From NCBI GenBank assembly GCA_030765325.1, contig JAVCCT010000189.1, forward strand, positions 1 through 9,576: DNA of 9,576 nucleotides, given 5' to 3'. Position 1 is the stretch's first letter; each line of letters opens with the position of its first letter. The position numbers and the translations under genes are program-made. A model generated the notes under the pieces. That model searched no databases, had not been told where the DNA came from, and was given only the letters and a program-made list of their open reading frames with translations. The DNA comes from Candidatus Stygibacter frigidus. Lineage in GTDB: Bacteria > Cloacimonadota > Cloacimonadia > Cloacimonadales > TCS61. Positions 1 through 6,058 of this stretch are shown here, piece by piece.

Positions 1-1093
1 TATAATGACCAGTAAGCATCATATCTTGTTTACAAACATAGGGTATTCCTGGATTTTCTGTATCACTATACAGGTATGTAAGTAATCCGGTTTCTGTGTC
101 AATATAAGAAGGGTTTTCCTGATCAAAAGTTGCTACCTGGGTGTACATCTCAAATCGTCCTTCACCATAGTTCTCATTAATTAAAACTAAAAGCTCGTCG
201 TCCTGGTATCCGTTAATATCGGTATGTGCCAGATATCCCATCATTATAACTACGTTATCATGAACTTCCATTGAAATAATAGGACGTGCCCATTCAGGGT
301 CTTCTGCATTCCAAAGATCCATCTGGTCTACTGTTCGATAAGTCCAATCTAGAGTGCTCTGCATATCCAAATCACCTGTTGTAAAATCTGCATAAGCGAT
401 TAATATATTTTCTGATGGTAATGCTTCATTGCCATGAGAAGAAGTTGCATTCGAAGAAAATACATAAATTCTACGGTGATCTGGCAGTGGAGAAGGTCCG
501 ATCTGCACCTTGGGCCATACGAATTCATCATCAGAATAGGGATAGGTTCCGTTTGTCTGCATCTCTGCCTTGTCCATAACAGTATAAGCAGGATCAAGCC
601 ACAAACCAGGCGCACTCAGAAGGTGATAAAGATCATATATAAATATTACATTAGAAGTACTCTGATGGTATGACATAAAAACATCACCAGTTTCAGGATC
701 AACGTCACAATCGCCATATCGCCCTTCACATCCTACGCCACCGGAAGTATATACATTACCACTGGCATCTACATAAGAATATGAAAGTTGATGTATGGCT
801 GTGGCAGTCTGTGCAGTACGGTATGTAAGATATATCCCTCCACCATGTTCTTCTGGCTGTGAAGCCATTGGGATGCCTGTGTAGGCGTGGAAATAATCAT
901 ATTGACTGGACAATAATCCAACGGGTTCGACAGCCCATTCCCATTCAGGAACATCGCGTGAAATCCTTGATTGGTGGGTTGGACTAAATGGGGCATCCAC
1001 AGGTGTTACGCTCTTGTGATCTACTGGGAAATCAGTGGAAAAAAGGCATGTAACCAAGCCTATGAACACTAAAATAATTAAAGTCTTCTTCAT
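1..1093 (-). CDS. Large secreted protein of unknown function, 5' part only
   Basis: The frame is open on the minus strand from the ATG at 1093-1091 to the left edge, giving 364 residues with no stop; the C-terminus lies outside the window. Residues 1-19 form a signal peptide: two lysines, a hydrophobic core (TLIILVFIGLV), then TCLFS. The cysteine in VTC is at best a weak lipobox because Thr precedes it. The mature part is rich in Tyr, Asp, Gly, Thr and Ser. It shows recurrent short beta-type phrases such as GGIYLTYRT, DVDPETGDVFMSYHQ and DTETGLLTYLYSDTE, which suggests a beta-propeller or similar exported beta-rich fold. Proteins of this style in Bacteroidetes-like and Cloacimonadota genomes often end in a C-terminal sorting or FlgD-like domain, which cannot be checked here. 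The start is supported by AAGGAG five bases upstream. The gene diverges from the Rho-like gene. I do not recognise a specific family, and no enzymatic motif is evident. Confidence 0.85.
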   Translation of the reverse strand, partial: MKKTLIILVFIGLVTCLFSTDFPVDHKSVTPVDAPFSPTHQSRISRDVPEWEWAVEPVGLLSSQYDYFHAYTGIPMASQPEEHGGGIYLTYRTAQTATAIHQLSYSYVDASGNVYTSGGVGCEGRYGDCDVDPETGDVFMSYHQSTSNVIFIYDLYHLLSAPGLWLDPAYTVMDKAEMQTNGTYPYSDDEFVWPKVQIGPSPLPDHRRIYVFSSNATSSHGNEALPSENILIAYADFTTGDLDMQSTLDWTYRTVDQMDLWNAEDPEWARPIISMEVHDNVVIMMGYLAHTDINGYQDDELLVLINENYGEGRFEMYTQVATFDQENPSYIDTETGLLTYLYSDTENPGIPYVCKQDMMLTGHY

Positions 1094-1098
1094 AAATA

Positions 1099-1104
1099 CT
1101 CCTT
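1099..1104 (-). promoter_or_regulatory. Ribosome binding site of the secreted-protein gene
   Basis: Read on the minus strand, AAGGAG lies five bases before the ATG at 1093. It fixes the start of a gene whose other end is outside the window, and it fits the signal peptide that follows directly. Further upstream a TTGCCA (1151-1146) and a TATTTA (1129-1124) are 16 bases apart and could be a weak promoter, but the match is poor. Confidence 0.7.
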
Positions 1105-1573
1105 CGAATAAATTTATGACTAATAAATAGTGTAAGGTTGATATTTGGCAAGAAAAAAAAATATTTATGTCTAAGTGTATTTGAAAAATATATACTTTGT
1201 ATCATGTAAACCCCTTTTGAACAGTATAATTACTATTTCTATAAAAGCAGGTAAAGTATTCTGCCAAAAATACCCACTAAACTCGATGAGATCATCCTTA
1301 AGGATATTCACCCCAAAAAAAGTAAGTGATCTTTTCAGATAATATCAATCAGTTATCAGGTCTCAATTTCAGGAAAAAAAAATACAATTCGAGTATTGCA
1401 GAAATTTCTTGATCATACTGATTATTACGAGAGCTATTAAAAAATCTCGGCAATTCTTTTAATTCTATCACTAAGTATCATTATTCTAAAAAAGCTCATT
1501 TCATTTTCATTTACAAGTCTATGAATTATTATTGAGCTTTTCAGGCAAGACAAATCAAGTGTAGCCAATTGTA

Positions 1574-1600
1574 TTGACAGATAGAATTTATTCTTATTAG
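1574..1600 (+). promoter_or_regulatory. Candidate promoter of the Rho-like gene, possibly leaderless
   Basis: A perfect TTGACA (1574-1579) is followed after 15 bases by TATTAG (1595-1600). Transcription would then start within a few bases of the ATG at 1607, leaving almost no leader. This agrees with the lack of any Shine-Dalgarno sequence before this ATG, whereas most other genes in the window have one. The 15-base spacing is short and the -10 match is only partial. An alternative -10, TAGAAT at 1582-1587, has no good -35. Confidence 0.35.
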
Positions 1601-1606
1601 TGGCTT

Positions 1607-2656
1607 ATGGATAAAAATAAAGAAATCGAAGGAATAATATTCCGCTCAGACAGACAAGGCGATCAAGTAAGCACGGAGCCATATAATCCCTCTCGGGAAG
1701 TTTATCACTTAAATTCCAGTTTAATCAGGAAATATGAACTCAAAACGGGTTTTAGAATAAAATTTAAAGCCGTTAGGAAGAATATTCATGAATTGATCAG
1801 CATCAATGGCAATCCACCAGATAAAGTTCTTTATAGAAGAAATTTTGATAAATTGATCGCAATTAATCCCCAGAACAAATTTGATTTTGGTGCATCATCA
1901 GATACTACTTTGAAAGCGATTGATTTCGCTGCACCTATAGCCAAAGGGTCAAGGGCATTAGTGATCTCACCTCCCCGGGCAGGAAAAACTGTTCTGCTTG
2001 AAAAGTTTGCTCTGTTTTTTGCTGAGATTGAAAATTTAAGAACTATTCTTTTTCTGGTGGATGAACGCCCTGAAGAGATCACAAATTTTCAGAGATTAAC
2101 AGATCTGCCGGTATTTTCCAGCTCCATGGATCAGGAAACTGATCGCCATATCAAGCTGGCGGAATTACTGGCAAAAAACATCCGCTATGAGATGGAATCA
2201 GGCAATGATGTGGTTGTGCTCATTGATAGCCTTACCCGCCTTGGGAGAGCTCATAATCTGAATGACCGCAGATCTGGCAGTCACATTATGTCTGGTGGAC
2301 TGGGTTCAAATGCCTTGCAGATACCTCGAAAACTATTTGGTCTTGCCCGAAATATAGAAGGTGGCGGATCTTGTACTATCATCGCCACTATACTGCACGA
2401 AACAGGCTCTCGCATGGATGACATTATCTTTCAAGAATTTAAAGGTACTGGTAATTGTGAAATAGTGCTTGATCGTGATCTGGCTGAAATGAGAATTTTC
2501 CCGGCTATCAATATTCAACAAAGTGGCACCAGGAGGGAAGAGCTTTTCCGTTCCGAAGCGGAATTGGATAAGAACAATAATCTGCGTAGAGATTTATTGA
2601 GACTGGATAAATTTGAAGCAATGAAGAAATTGATCAATATTCTGGGAAATAATTAA
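1607..2656 (+). CDS. rho: Short, divergent Rho-family transcription termination factor
   Basis: This 349-residue protein has the RecA-type ATPase core of Rho, a hexameric RNA-dependent helicase that ends transcription. Visible are Walker A PPRAGKT (residues 122-128, Lys127), the catalytic-Glu motif DERPEE (152-157), Walker B VVVLIDS (202-208), the R-loop-like ETGSRMD (265-271), FKGTGN (278-283) and the arginine-finger motif SGTRREEL (306-313). E. coli Rho is 419 residues. Here the N-terminal helical Rho_N domain is absent, and the primary RNA-binding domain (about 6-85) lacks the GFGFLR RNP motif, reading EGIIFRSDRQGDQV instead. The Q-loop is altered: SGSHIMSGG replaces SGKVLTGG, losing the usual Lys and gaining a residue. 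Arg replaces the Lys before AGKT and the R-loop Lys. An in-frame TAG at 1598-1600 rules out an upstream extension. The MFS gene follows 12 bases later. Family membership is certain; whether it is the cell's main Rho or a specialised paralogue is open, and I lean to paralogue. Confidence 0.9.
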   Translation: MDKNKEIEGIIFRSDRQGDQVSTEPYNPSREVYHLNSSLIRKYELKTGFRIKFKAVRKNIHELISINGNPPDKVLYRRNFDKLIAINPQNKFDFGASSDTTLKAIDFAAPIAKGSRALVISPPRAGKTVLLEKFALFFAEIENLRTILFLVDERPEEITNFQRLTDLPVFSSSMDQETDRHIKLAELLAKNIRYEMESGNDVVVLIDSLTRLGRAHNLNDRRSGSHIMSGGLGSNALQIPRKLFGLARNIEGGGSCTIIATILHETGSRMDDIIFQEFKGTGNCEIVLDRDLAEMRIFPAINIQQSGTRREELFRSEAELDKNNNLRRDLLRLDKFEAMKKLINILGNN

Positions 2657-2668
2657 AGAGATATTTCT

Positions 2669-3931
2669 GTGAATATTTTCAAAAACAATAATACCAATGT
2701 CAATCTTGCCTATATTTACACGGCTTTGCAGTCTTTTGGACGCGGTATCTGGATGGGAAATGTACTCAGTTTATATATCGTGCTTTTTTCTGAAACTTCT
2801 AATGGGATATTTGGCTTGTCTTCTAACGAATTATTGGGTATCACAGCTGGAGTATCTGGCATTGCCATGACGGCAATCGTATTTCCTGCTGGTTTTATGG
2901 CAGATAAATTTCCCCGGGATCGCATCCTGAGAATTTCTGCCTTTGCCGGAATTATTGCCATGCTATCTTTGGGTATTGCCAATAGTATCATAATGATAAT
3001 GATAGCTCTTTTCTTGTGGGGTGCTTTCCAGGGCCTTTCCCGACCAGCTTTTGAGTCTATTCTGGCTGATTCACTGCCTACCGGTTTCCGCTCCGGCACT
3101 TATTCCAGGATTCATTTAGTGCGCCAGCTTTCCATGTCTGCTGGACCTTTCCTGAATGTTATTCTATTTCTTCTCTTTGGTGATAAATGGGATATTAGTG
3201 TCCTCAAATCCGTAATGTATGTCGGTATTGGAGTATCCCTGCTATCTACGGGAGTGCTATTCTTCTTCAAGGATGAGCGCAGCCTGGGTGATGAAAGTGA
3301 AGCTTTTTTCCATGCTGATGATTCCCTTCCGGAAAGTGATCTCAAACAGCAAGATCATCTGGCTAAAAAAATCGCTGTTCTATTGGTAACATCAAATGTG
3401 ATCATTGGAATGGGTGCTGGGATGTCTATAAAGTTTTTTCCAGTCTTCTTTCGCTCCTTATATCACTTGCAGCCTGTTGCCGTACAGATCATCATGGGTA
3501 TCACTTCAATCTTTACAGGACTCTTTGCCTTAATTGCCCAGAAATTCTCTCTGAAGCGGGGGAGAGCAAAAATGATCTTCGCCGTGCAATTAACTGCTAC
3601 TTCCTGTCTGATAGCGATCGGATTTTATCCGGCAATATTTCTTCTAATACCCTTATTTATCATGAGAGGTGCTCTCATGAATGCTTCCCAGCCTTTGAGC
3701 CGCTCTATACTTATGGATGTAGTCCCCAAAAAACATCGCGGAAAATGGAATTCTATTGAAACTGTCGCCTGGGGTTTGTTCTGGAATGCTTCTGCCGTAA
3801 TTGGTGGTTTCCTGATAGGCGATAATAATTTCCAACGCTGCTTTTTCATCACTGCCGGCATCTATCTGATTGGCAGCATCCCCATTATTATGCTCATCCC
3901 ATTGGTGAAAAATGAAATGGGAAGTAATTAA
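2669..3931 (+). CDS. Major facilitator superfamily (MFS) transporter
   Basis: This 420-residue inner-membrane protein has about 12 hydrophobic segments in two halves, separated by a hydrophilic loop at about residues 205-236 (KDERSLGDESEAFFHADDS). The loop between segments 2 and 3 carries the MFS signature motif A as GFMADKFPRDR (residues 75-85), with the conserved Asp79 and basic residues. The matching loop of the second half reads AQKFSLKRGRAK. The phrases RPAFESILADSLP and MDVVPKKHRGK resemble the D-x-x-P-x-x-x-R-G type loops of MFS_1 drug/metabolite efflux proteins. Length and topology are normal for the superfamily. Translation starts at GTG, eight bases after AAAGAG (2655-2660), and the gene is 12 bases downstream of the Rho-like gene, so the two are probably co-transcribed. 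The substrate cannot be read from the sequence. The coding strand looks C-rich, unlike the G-rich operon downstream. Confidence 0.88.
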   Translation: MNIFKNNNTNVNLAYIYTALQSFGRGIWMGNVLSLYIVLFSETSNGIFGLSSNELLGITAGVSGIAMTAIVFPAGFMADKFPRDRILRISAFAGIIAMLSLGIANSIIMIMIALFLWGAFQGLSRPAFESILADSLPTGFRSGTYSRIHLVRQLSMSAGPFLNVILFLLFGDKWDISVLKSVMYVGIGVSLLSTGVLFFFKDERSLGDESEAFFHADDSLPESDLKQQDHLAKKIAVLLVTSNVIIGMGAGMSIKFFPVFFRSLYHLQPVAVQIIMGITSIFTGLFALIAQKFSLKRGRAKMIFAVQLTATSCLIAIGFYPAIFLLIPLFIMRGALMNASQPLSRSILMDVVPKKHRGKWNSIETVAWGLFWNASAVIGGFLIGDNNFQRCFFITAGIYLIGSIPIIMLIPLVKNEMGSN

Positions 3932-4053
3932 TTATTTCTATCTAAATCTACTTTTATTACATATTACCCTGTCTCATTTTGACTATAATCCTATTTTATC
4001 CTCCCTTTTTCCTCCTCTAATTAATCCCTAAAGCGAGTTAATTAACCTGAAAG

Positions 4054-4095
4054 ACATAGCACATAGTGACAATTTAATGTGAGATAGTGCTATGT
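4054..4095. repeat. 9-base inverted repeat with large loop
   Basis: ACATAGCAC (4054-4062) and GTGCTATGT (4087-4095) are perfect inverted copies separated by 24 bases. The loop also has ATAGTG (4063-4068), which recurs at 4084-4089. No T-run follows, so it is not a standard intrinsic terminator of the MFS gene. A protein-binding site or a weak RNA hairpin are the alternatives. Confidence 0.5.
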
Positions 4096-4137
4096 TGTTC
4101 AGCTTCAAGGGTTCAATTTTGTTGAAAATGAGGTTTT

Positions 4138-4168
4138 TATAAGACCTATAGGACGTATAAGACCTATA
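4138..4168. repeat. 13-base direct repeat, 18-base period
   Basis: TATAAGACCTATA occurs at 4138-4150 and again at 4156-4168, with GGACG between the copies. The sub-motif GACC/GACG-TATA makes the block look like a short simple-sequence array. The second copy also forms a perfect TATAAT (4165-4170), but no matching -35 is seen. It lies about 80 bases upstream of the tetR promoter and may be a binding site or a low-complexity tract. Confidence 0.6.
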
Positions 4169-4222
4169 ATAAATATGGTTTAGCTAACCAGTGAGACGAA
4201 TAAAGGGCTATGATACACAAAT

Positions 4223-4305
4223 TGTCCCATGGCACAAAAAATATATTACTTGACAAAATATGTGTCACGAGACATGTTATGTCCCGTAAGCTAAAAAGTG
4301 TCTCA
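4223..4305. promoter_or_regulatory. Candidate operator cluster of TGTCNC half-sites
   Basis: TGTCCC begins a near-perfect 14-base palindrome, TGTCCCATGGCACA (4223-4236, one mismatched pair). TGTCACGAGACA (4263-4274) is a second imperfect palindrome, between the -35 and -10 of the candidate tetR promoter. Further half-sites are TGTCCC (4280-4285) and TGTCTC (4299-4304); GAGACG at 4193-4198 is a related inverted copy. TetR-family proteins bind palindromes of this size, commonly over their own promoters, so autoregulation by the next gene is the natural reading. This is an inference from motif recurrence. Confidence 0.45.
4250..4280 (+). promoter_or_regulatory. Candidate promoter of the tetR operon
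   Basis: A perfect TTGACA (4250-4255) is followed after 19 bases by TGTTAT (4275-4280). Transcription would start near 4287, about 60 bases before the ATG at 4348, a normal leader length. The long spacer and partial -10 suit a regulated promoter. The imperfect palindrome at 4263-4274 lies inside the spacer, so a repressor bound there would block polymerase. Confidence 0.45.
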
Positions 4306-4332
4306 GTGGGTTTTGAGGGTAATTATAAGATT

Positions 4333-4339
4333 AAAGGAG
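4333..4339 (+). promoter_or_regulatory. Ribosome binding site that sets the tetR start
   Basis: AAAGGAG lies eight bases before the ATG at 4348. No comparable site precedes the in-frame ATG at 4210. The site therefore favours a 193-residue protein over a 239-residue one. Confidence 0.8.
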
Positions 4340-4347
4340 AAACAAAA

Positions 4348-4929
4348 ATGATAAAAAAGACAGAAGAATTTTTGCAGAAACAGGATGAAATTCTGGTGGC
4401 TGCATTTGATCTATTTAGAAGATTTGGGATAAAGCGAGTAAAAATGACAGATATAGCCCAGGTTGCGGAAATGTCACGCTCTACACTATATCGTTATTTC
4501 AAGAATAAACGGGATATTATGGAACTAATTCTGGAGCGTCAGCGGGAATACGGGCTTGAATTTCTGGAATATATCAAAGATGACAGTGTAAGTTTATCTG
4601 AGAAATTTCAGGAGATGCTCAGGATGAAGTTTGAGATGGTTAAAAGTTGGGGAGACCTGCTGATCCAGGAAGTGATGAAGGATGCAGATTACAGCAGGCA
4701 ATTGCATAGCCTTCAAGCAGAAATGTCAGAGGAATTTATAGAATTTTTACGCAGGGAACAGGAGAAGGGAAATATAAATAGTGAGTTTGATGCTGAATTC
4801 ATCTATATGTATCTGCTTAAGCAGGAATATCTGATAATGGATAAGACAATGCAGGGACATTATCCTGATCTGGCATCTTTGATCGTGGCAGTATTAGACA
4901 TTTCTCTAAATGGAGTGAGGAGAAGATAG
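4348..4929 (+). CDS. TetR/AcrR-family transcriptional regulator
   Basis: This 193-residue protein is the usual size for TetR regulators, which are dimeric repressors released from DNA by a ligand. The N-terminal DNA-binding domain is clear: ILVAAFDLFRRFGIKRVKM (residues 15-33), then the helix-turn-helix TDIAQVAEMSRSTLYRYF (34-51) and KNKRDIM. The remaining 130 or so residues are helical and form the ligand and dimer domain, with no recognisable ligand signature. The start at 4348 follows from the AAAGGAG site, the family length and the promoter motifs upstream. An in-frame ATG at 4210 would add 46 residues (MIHKLSHGTKN...) with no resemblance to the family. Its stop overlaps the GTG of the barrel gene by one base, so it heads a five-gene operon. 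It probably represses that operon through the half-sites at 4223-4305. Confidence 0.9.
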   Translation: MIKKTEEFLQKQDEILVAAFDLFRRFGIKRVKMTDIAQVAEMSRSTLYRYFKNKRDIMELILERQREYGLEFLEYIKDDSVSLSEKFQEMLRMKFEMVKSWGDLLIQEVMKDADYSRQLHSLQAEMSEEFIEFLRREQEKGNINSEFDAEFIYMYLLKQEYLIMDKTMQGHYPDLASLIVAVLDISLNGVRRR

Positions 4930-6050
4930 TGAGACGCAGTATTATATTGGTAATTATGATTTTGAGCATTATGCCACTAATGAGCTGGGATATTCAGCAT
5001 GGCATCTATATTTCAAGCCAATATCTCAGGAGTTCGGAGCATGATCAGGGAGATTTTTATCTGGAATATTATCCTTCAGTTCAGAAACAATTCCTTCAAA
5101 GTGGCAATATCACACTGGACAGCAATCTGGAATTGATGAGCAGGGGAGAAGCAAAGGTCATTAATAATGATGTAGAGAGCGCTTGTGAGTTTGATGTGTA
5201 CCGTTTTTGGCTGCGTTCATCAGCTGAGCAGAGCGAATTCCGGATAGGATTGCAGAAGATCAATTTTGGCCCAGCTCGTTATTTGCGAAGCCTGCAATGG
5301 TTTGACAGGATAGATCCGCTTGATCCTCGCCAGCAGACTGAGGGAGTGTGGGGTATGCTGATGCGCTATTACAGCTTGGATAATAGTAACTACTGGTTCT
5401 GGGTACTTTATGATGAATCGGAATTAAAGGGTGCGGAGCTGGTGGAATCACGAGATAAATCAATTGAGATGGGAGGAAGATTGCAATTATCAATTCTCGG
5501 GGGAGATATTGGTTTTAGTTATCATAACCGGGGGGTTAAGAATCCTGGAATAGATGCCAGAGAGTCGGAATTATTTGTTGATTCAGAGGAACGTCGGTTT
5601 GGATTTGATGGTTCCTGGGATATTGGCATAGGGTTATGGCAGGAAACTTCAATTTCAATTTATGATGGAGTTGATAATTTGCCATTATATGCTGAATTTT
5701 ATACTTTAGGAGCAGATTATACCTTTGAATTGGGGAATGGTTTGCATATACTGGCAGAGCATCAATATATCAGGACAGAGGATAGATTTTGGGATAAAAC
5801 TGGGGAGCAGAAGAATATGAGTCTGCTGACAGCGGATTATCCAATTGGTTTGTATGACAGTATCATGGGACTTGTAAGTTATGATCATCAAGATGAGAAT
5901 ATGTATTATTACTTATCATATACCCGGGTGTATGATTATGTAAGCCTGTATTTTAATCTTAGTTATAAACCGGAAGGAGTGCAGGATGACACTTATCGTA
6001 TGAAATCTTCAGAGACAGCACTTCAAATATTATTACAATTAAATTATTAG
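4929..6050 (+). CDS. Outer-membrane beta-barrel protein, function unknown
   Basis: The gene encodes 373 residues. Residues 1-19 are a signal peptide (RR, then SIILVIMILSIMPLMS). The rest is a run of alternating amphipathic strands rich in Tyr, Trp, Phe, Asp and Glu, ending in LQILLQLNY with an aromatic last residue as outer-membrane barrels do. Residues 105-136 carry IGLQKINFG ... DPLDPRQQ. This resembles the G-Q-x-I-x-W/F-G ... N/D-P-x-D-P pattern of several outer-membrane barrel families such as DUF1302-like proteins; that link is from memory and weak. Translation starts at GTG with AGGAG (4918-4922) six bases upstream, and overlaps the tetR stop by one base. It sits eight bases before the ABC ATPase. 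It is not TolC-like: there is no long helical region. Context suggests the outer-membrane end of an ABC-driven pathway. The barrel call is good; the substrate is unknown. Confidence 0.8.
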   Translation: MRRSIILVIMILSIMPLMSWDIQHGIYISSQYLRSSEHDQGDFYLEYYPSVQKQFLQSGNITLDSNLELMSRGEAKVINNDVESACEFDVYRFWLRSSAEQSEFRIGLQKINFGPARYLRSLQWFDRIDPLDPRQQTEGVWGMLMRYYSLDNSNYWFWVLYDESELKGAELVESRDKSIEMGGRLQLSILGGDIGFSYHNRGVKNPGIDARESELFVDSEERRFGFDGSWDIGIGLWQETSISIYDGVDNLPLYAEFYTLGADYTFELGNGLHILAEHQYIRTEDRFWDKTGEQKNMSLLTADYPIGLYDSIMGLVSYDHQDENMYYYLSYTRVYDYVSLYFNLSYKPEGVQDDTYRMKSSETALQILLQLNY

Positions 6051-6058
6051 GGGAGATC

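Larger units (their letters stand above)
1094..1606. other. AT-rich divergent intergenic region
   Basis: About 510 bases separate the divergent secreted-protein and Rho-like genes. The stretch is very AT-rich and holds no intact gene, RNA gene or strong hairpin that I can see. The middle (about 1255-1535, plus strand) can be read as a protein-like string with one TGA at 1327-1329 and one frame change near 1425-1430. It includes GKKNTIRVLQKFLDHTDYY followed in the next frame by RELLKNLGNSFNSI. This may be a decayed small gene or only chance in AT-rich DNA. Both neighbours' promoters should lie here. Confidence 0.5.
3932..4347. other. Regulatory spacer between the MFS gene and the TetR operon
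   Basis: These roughly 415 bases hold no convincing gene. In order they contain a pyrimidine tract (about 3991-4020), a 9-base inverted repeat with a 24-base loop (4054-4095), a short inverted repeat TTCAA-TTTTG-TTGAA (4112-4126), a 13-base direct repeat (4138-4168), a TTAGCTAA palindrome (about 4181-4188), a TTGACA promoter (4250-4280), TGTCNC half-sites (4223-4305) and a strong ribosome binding site (4333-4339). The tetR frame is open back to an ATG at 4210, but promoter and operator motifs occupy that stretch, so I treat it as non-coding. Confidence 0.6.

Noticed and set aside
434..673. Plus-strand ORF of 79 codons
   Set aside because: It lies wholly inside the minus-strand secreted-protein gene, which has a signal peptide, a ribosome binding site and an uninterrupted frame; the plus-strand translation has no protein-like features.
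769..996. Minus-strand ORF of 75 codons in another frame of the secreted-protein gene
   Set aside because: It overlaps the main frame, which is longer and starts with a good signal peptide, so this is a shadow.
2716..3099. Minus-strand ORF of 127 codons opposite the MFS gene
   Set aside because: It is antisense to conserved MFS motifs and its Lys/Arg/Pro/Ile-rich text is the usual reverse shadow of a membrane protein gene.
4054..4110. Intrinsic terminator of the MFS gene
   Set aside because: The loop is 24 bases and no T-tract follows the right arm.
4165..4170. Perfect TATAAT as the main promoter of the tetR operon
   Set aside because: No -35-like sequence lies 16-18 bases upstream, and the TATAAT arises from the TATAAGACCTATA repeat; the TTGACA at 4250 is a better candidate.
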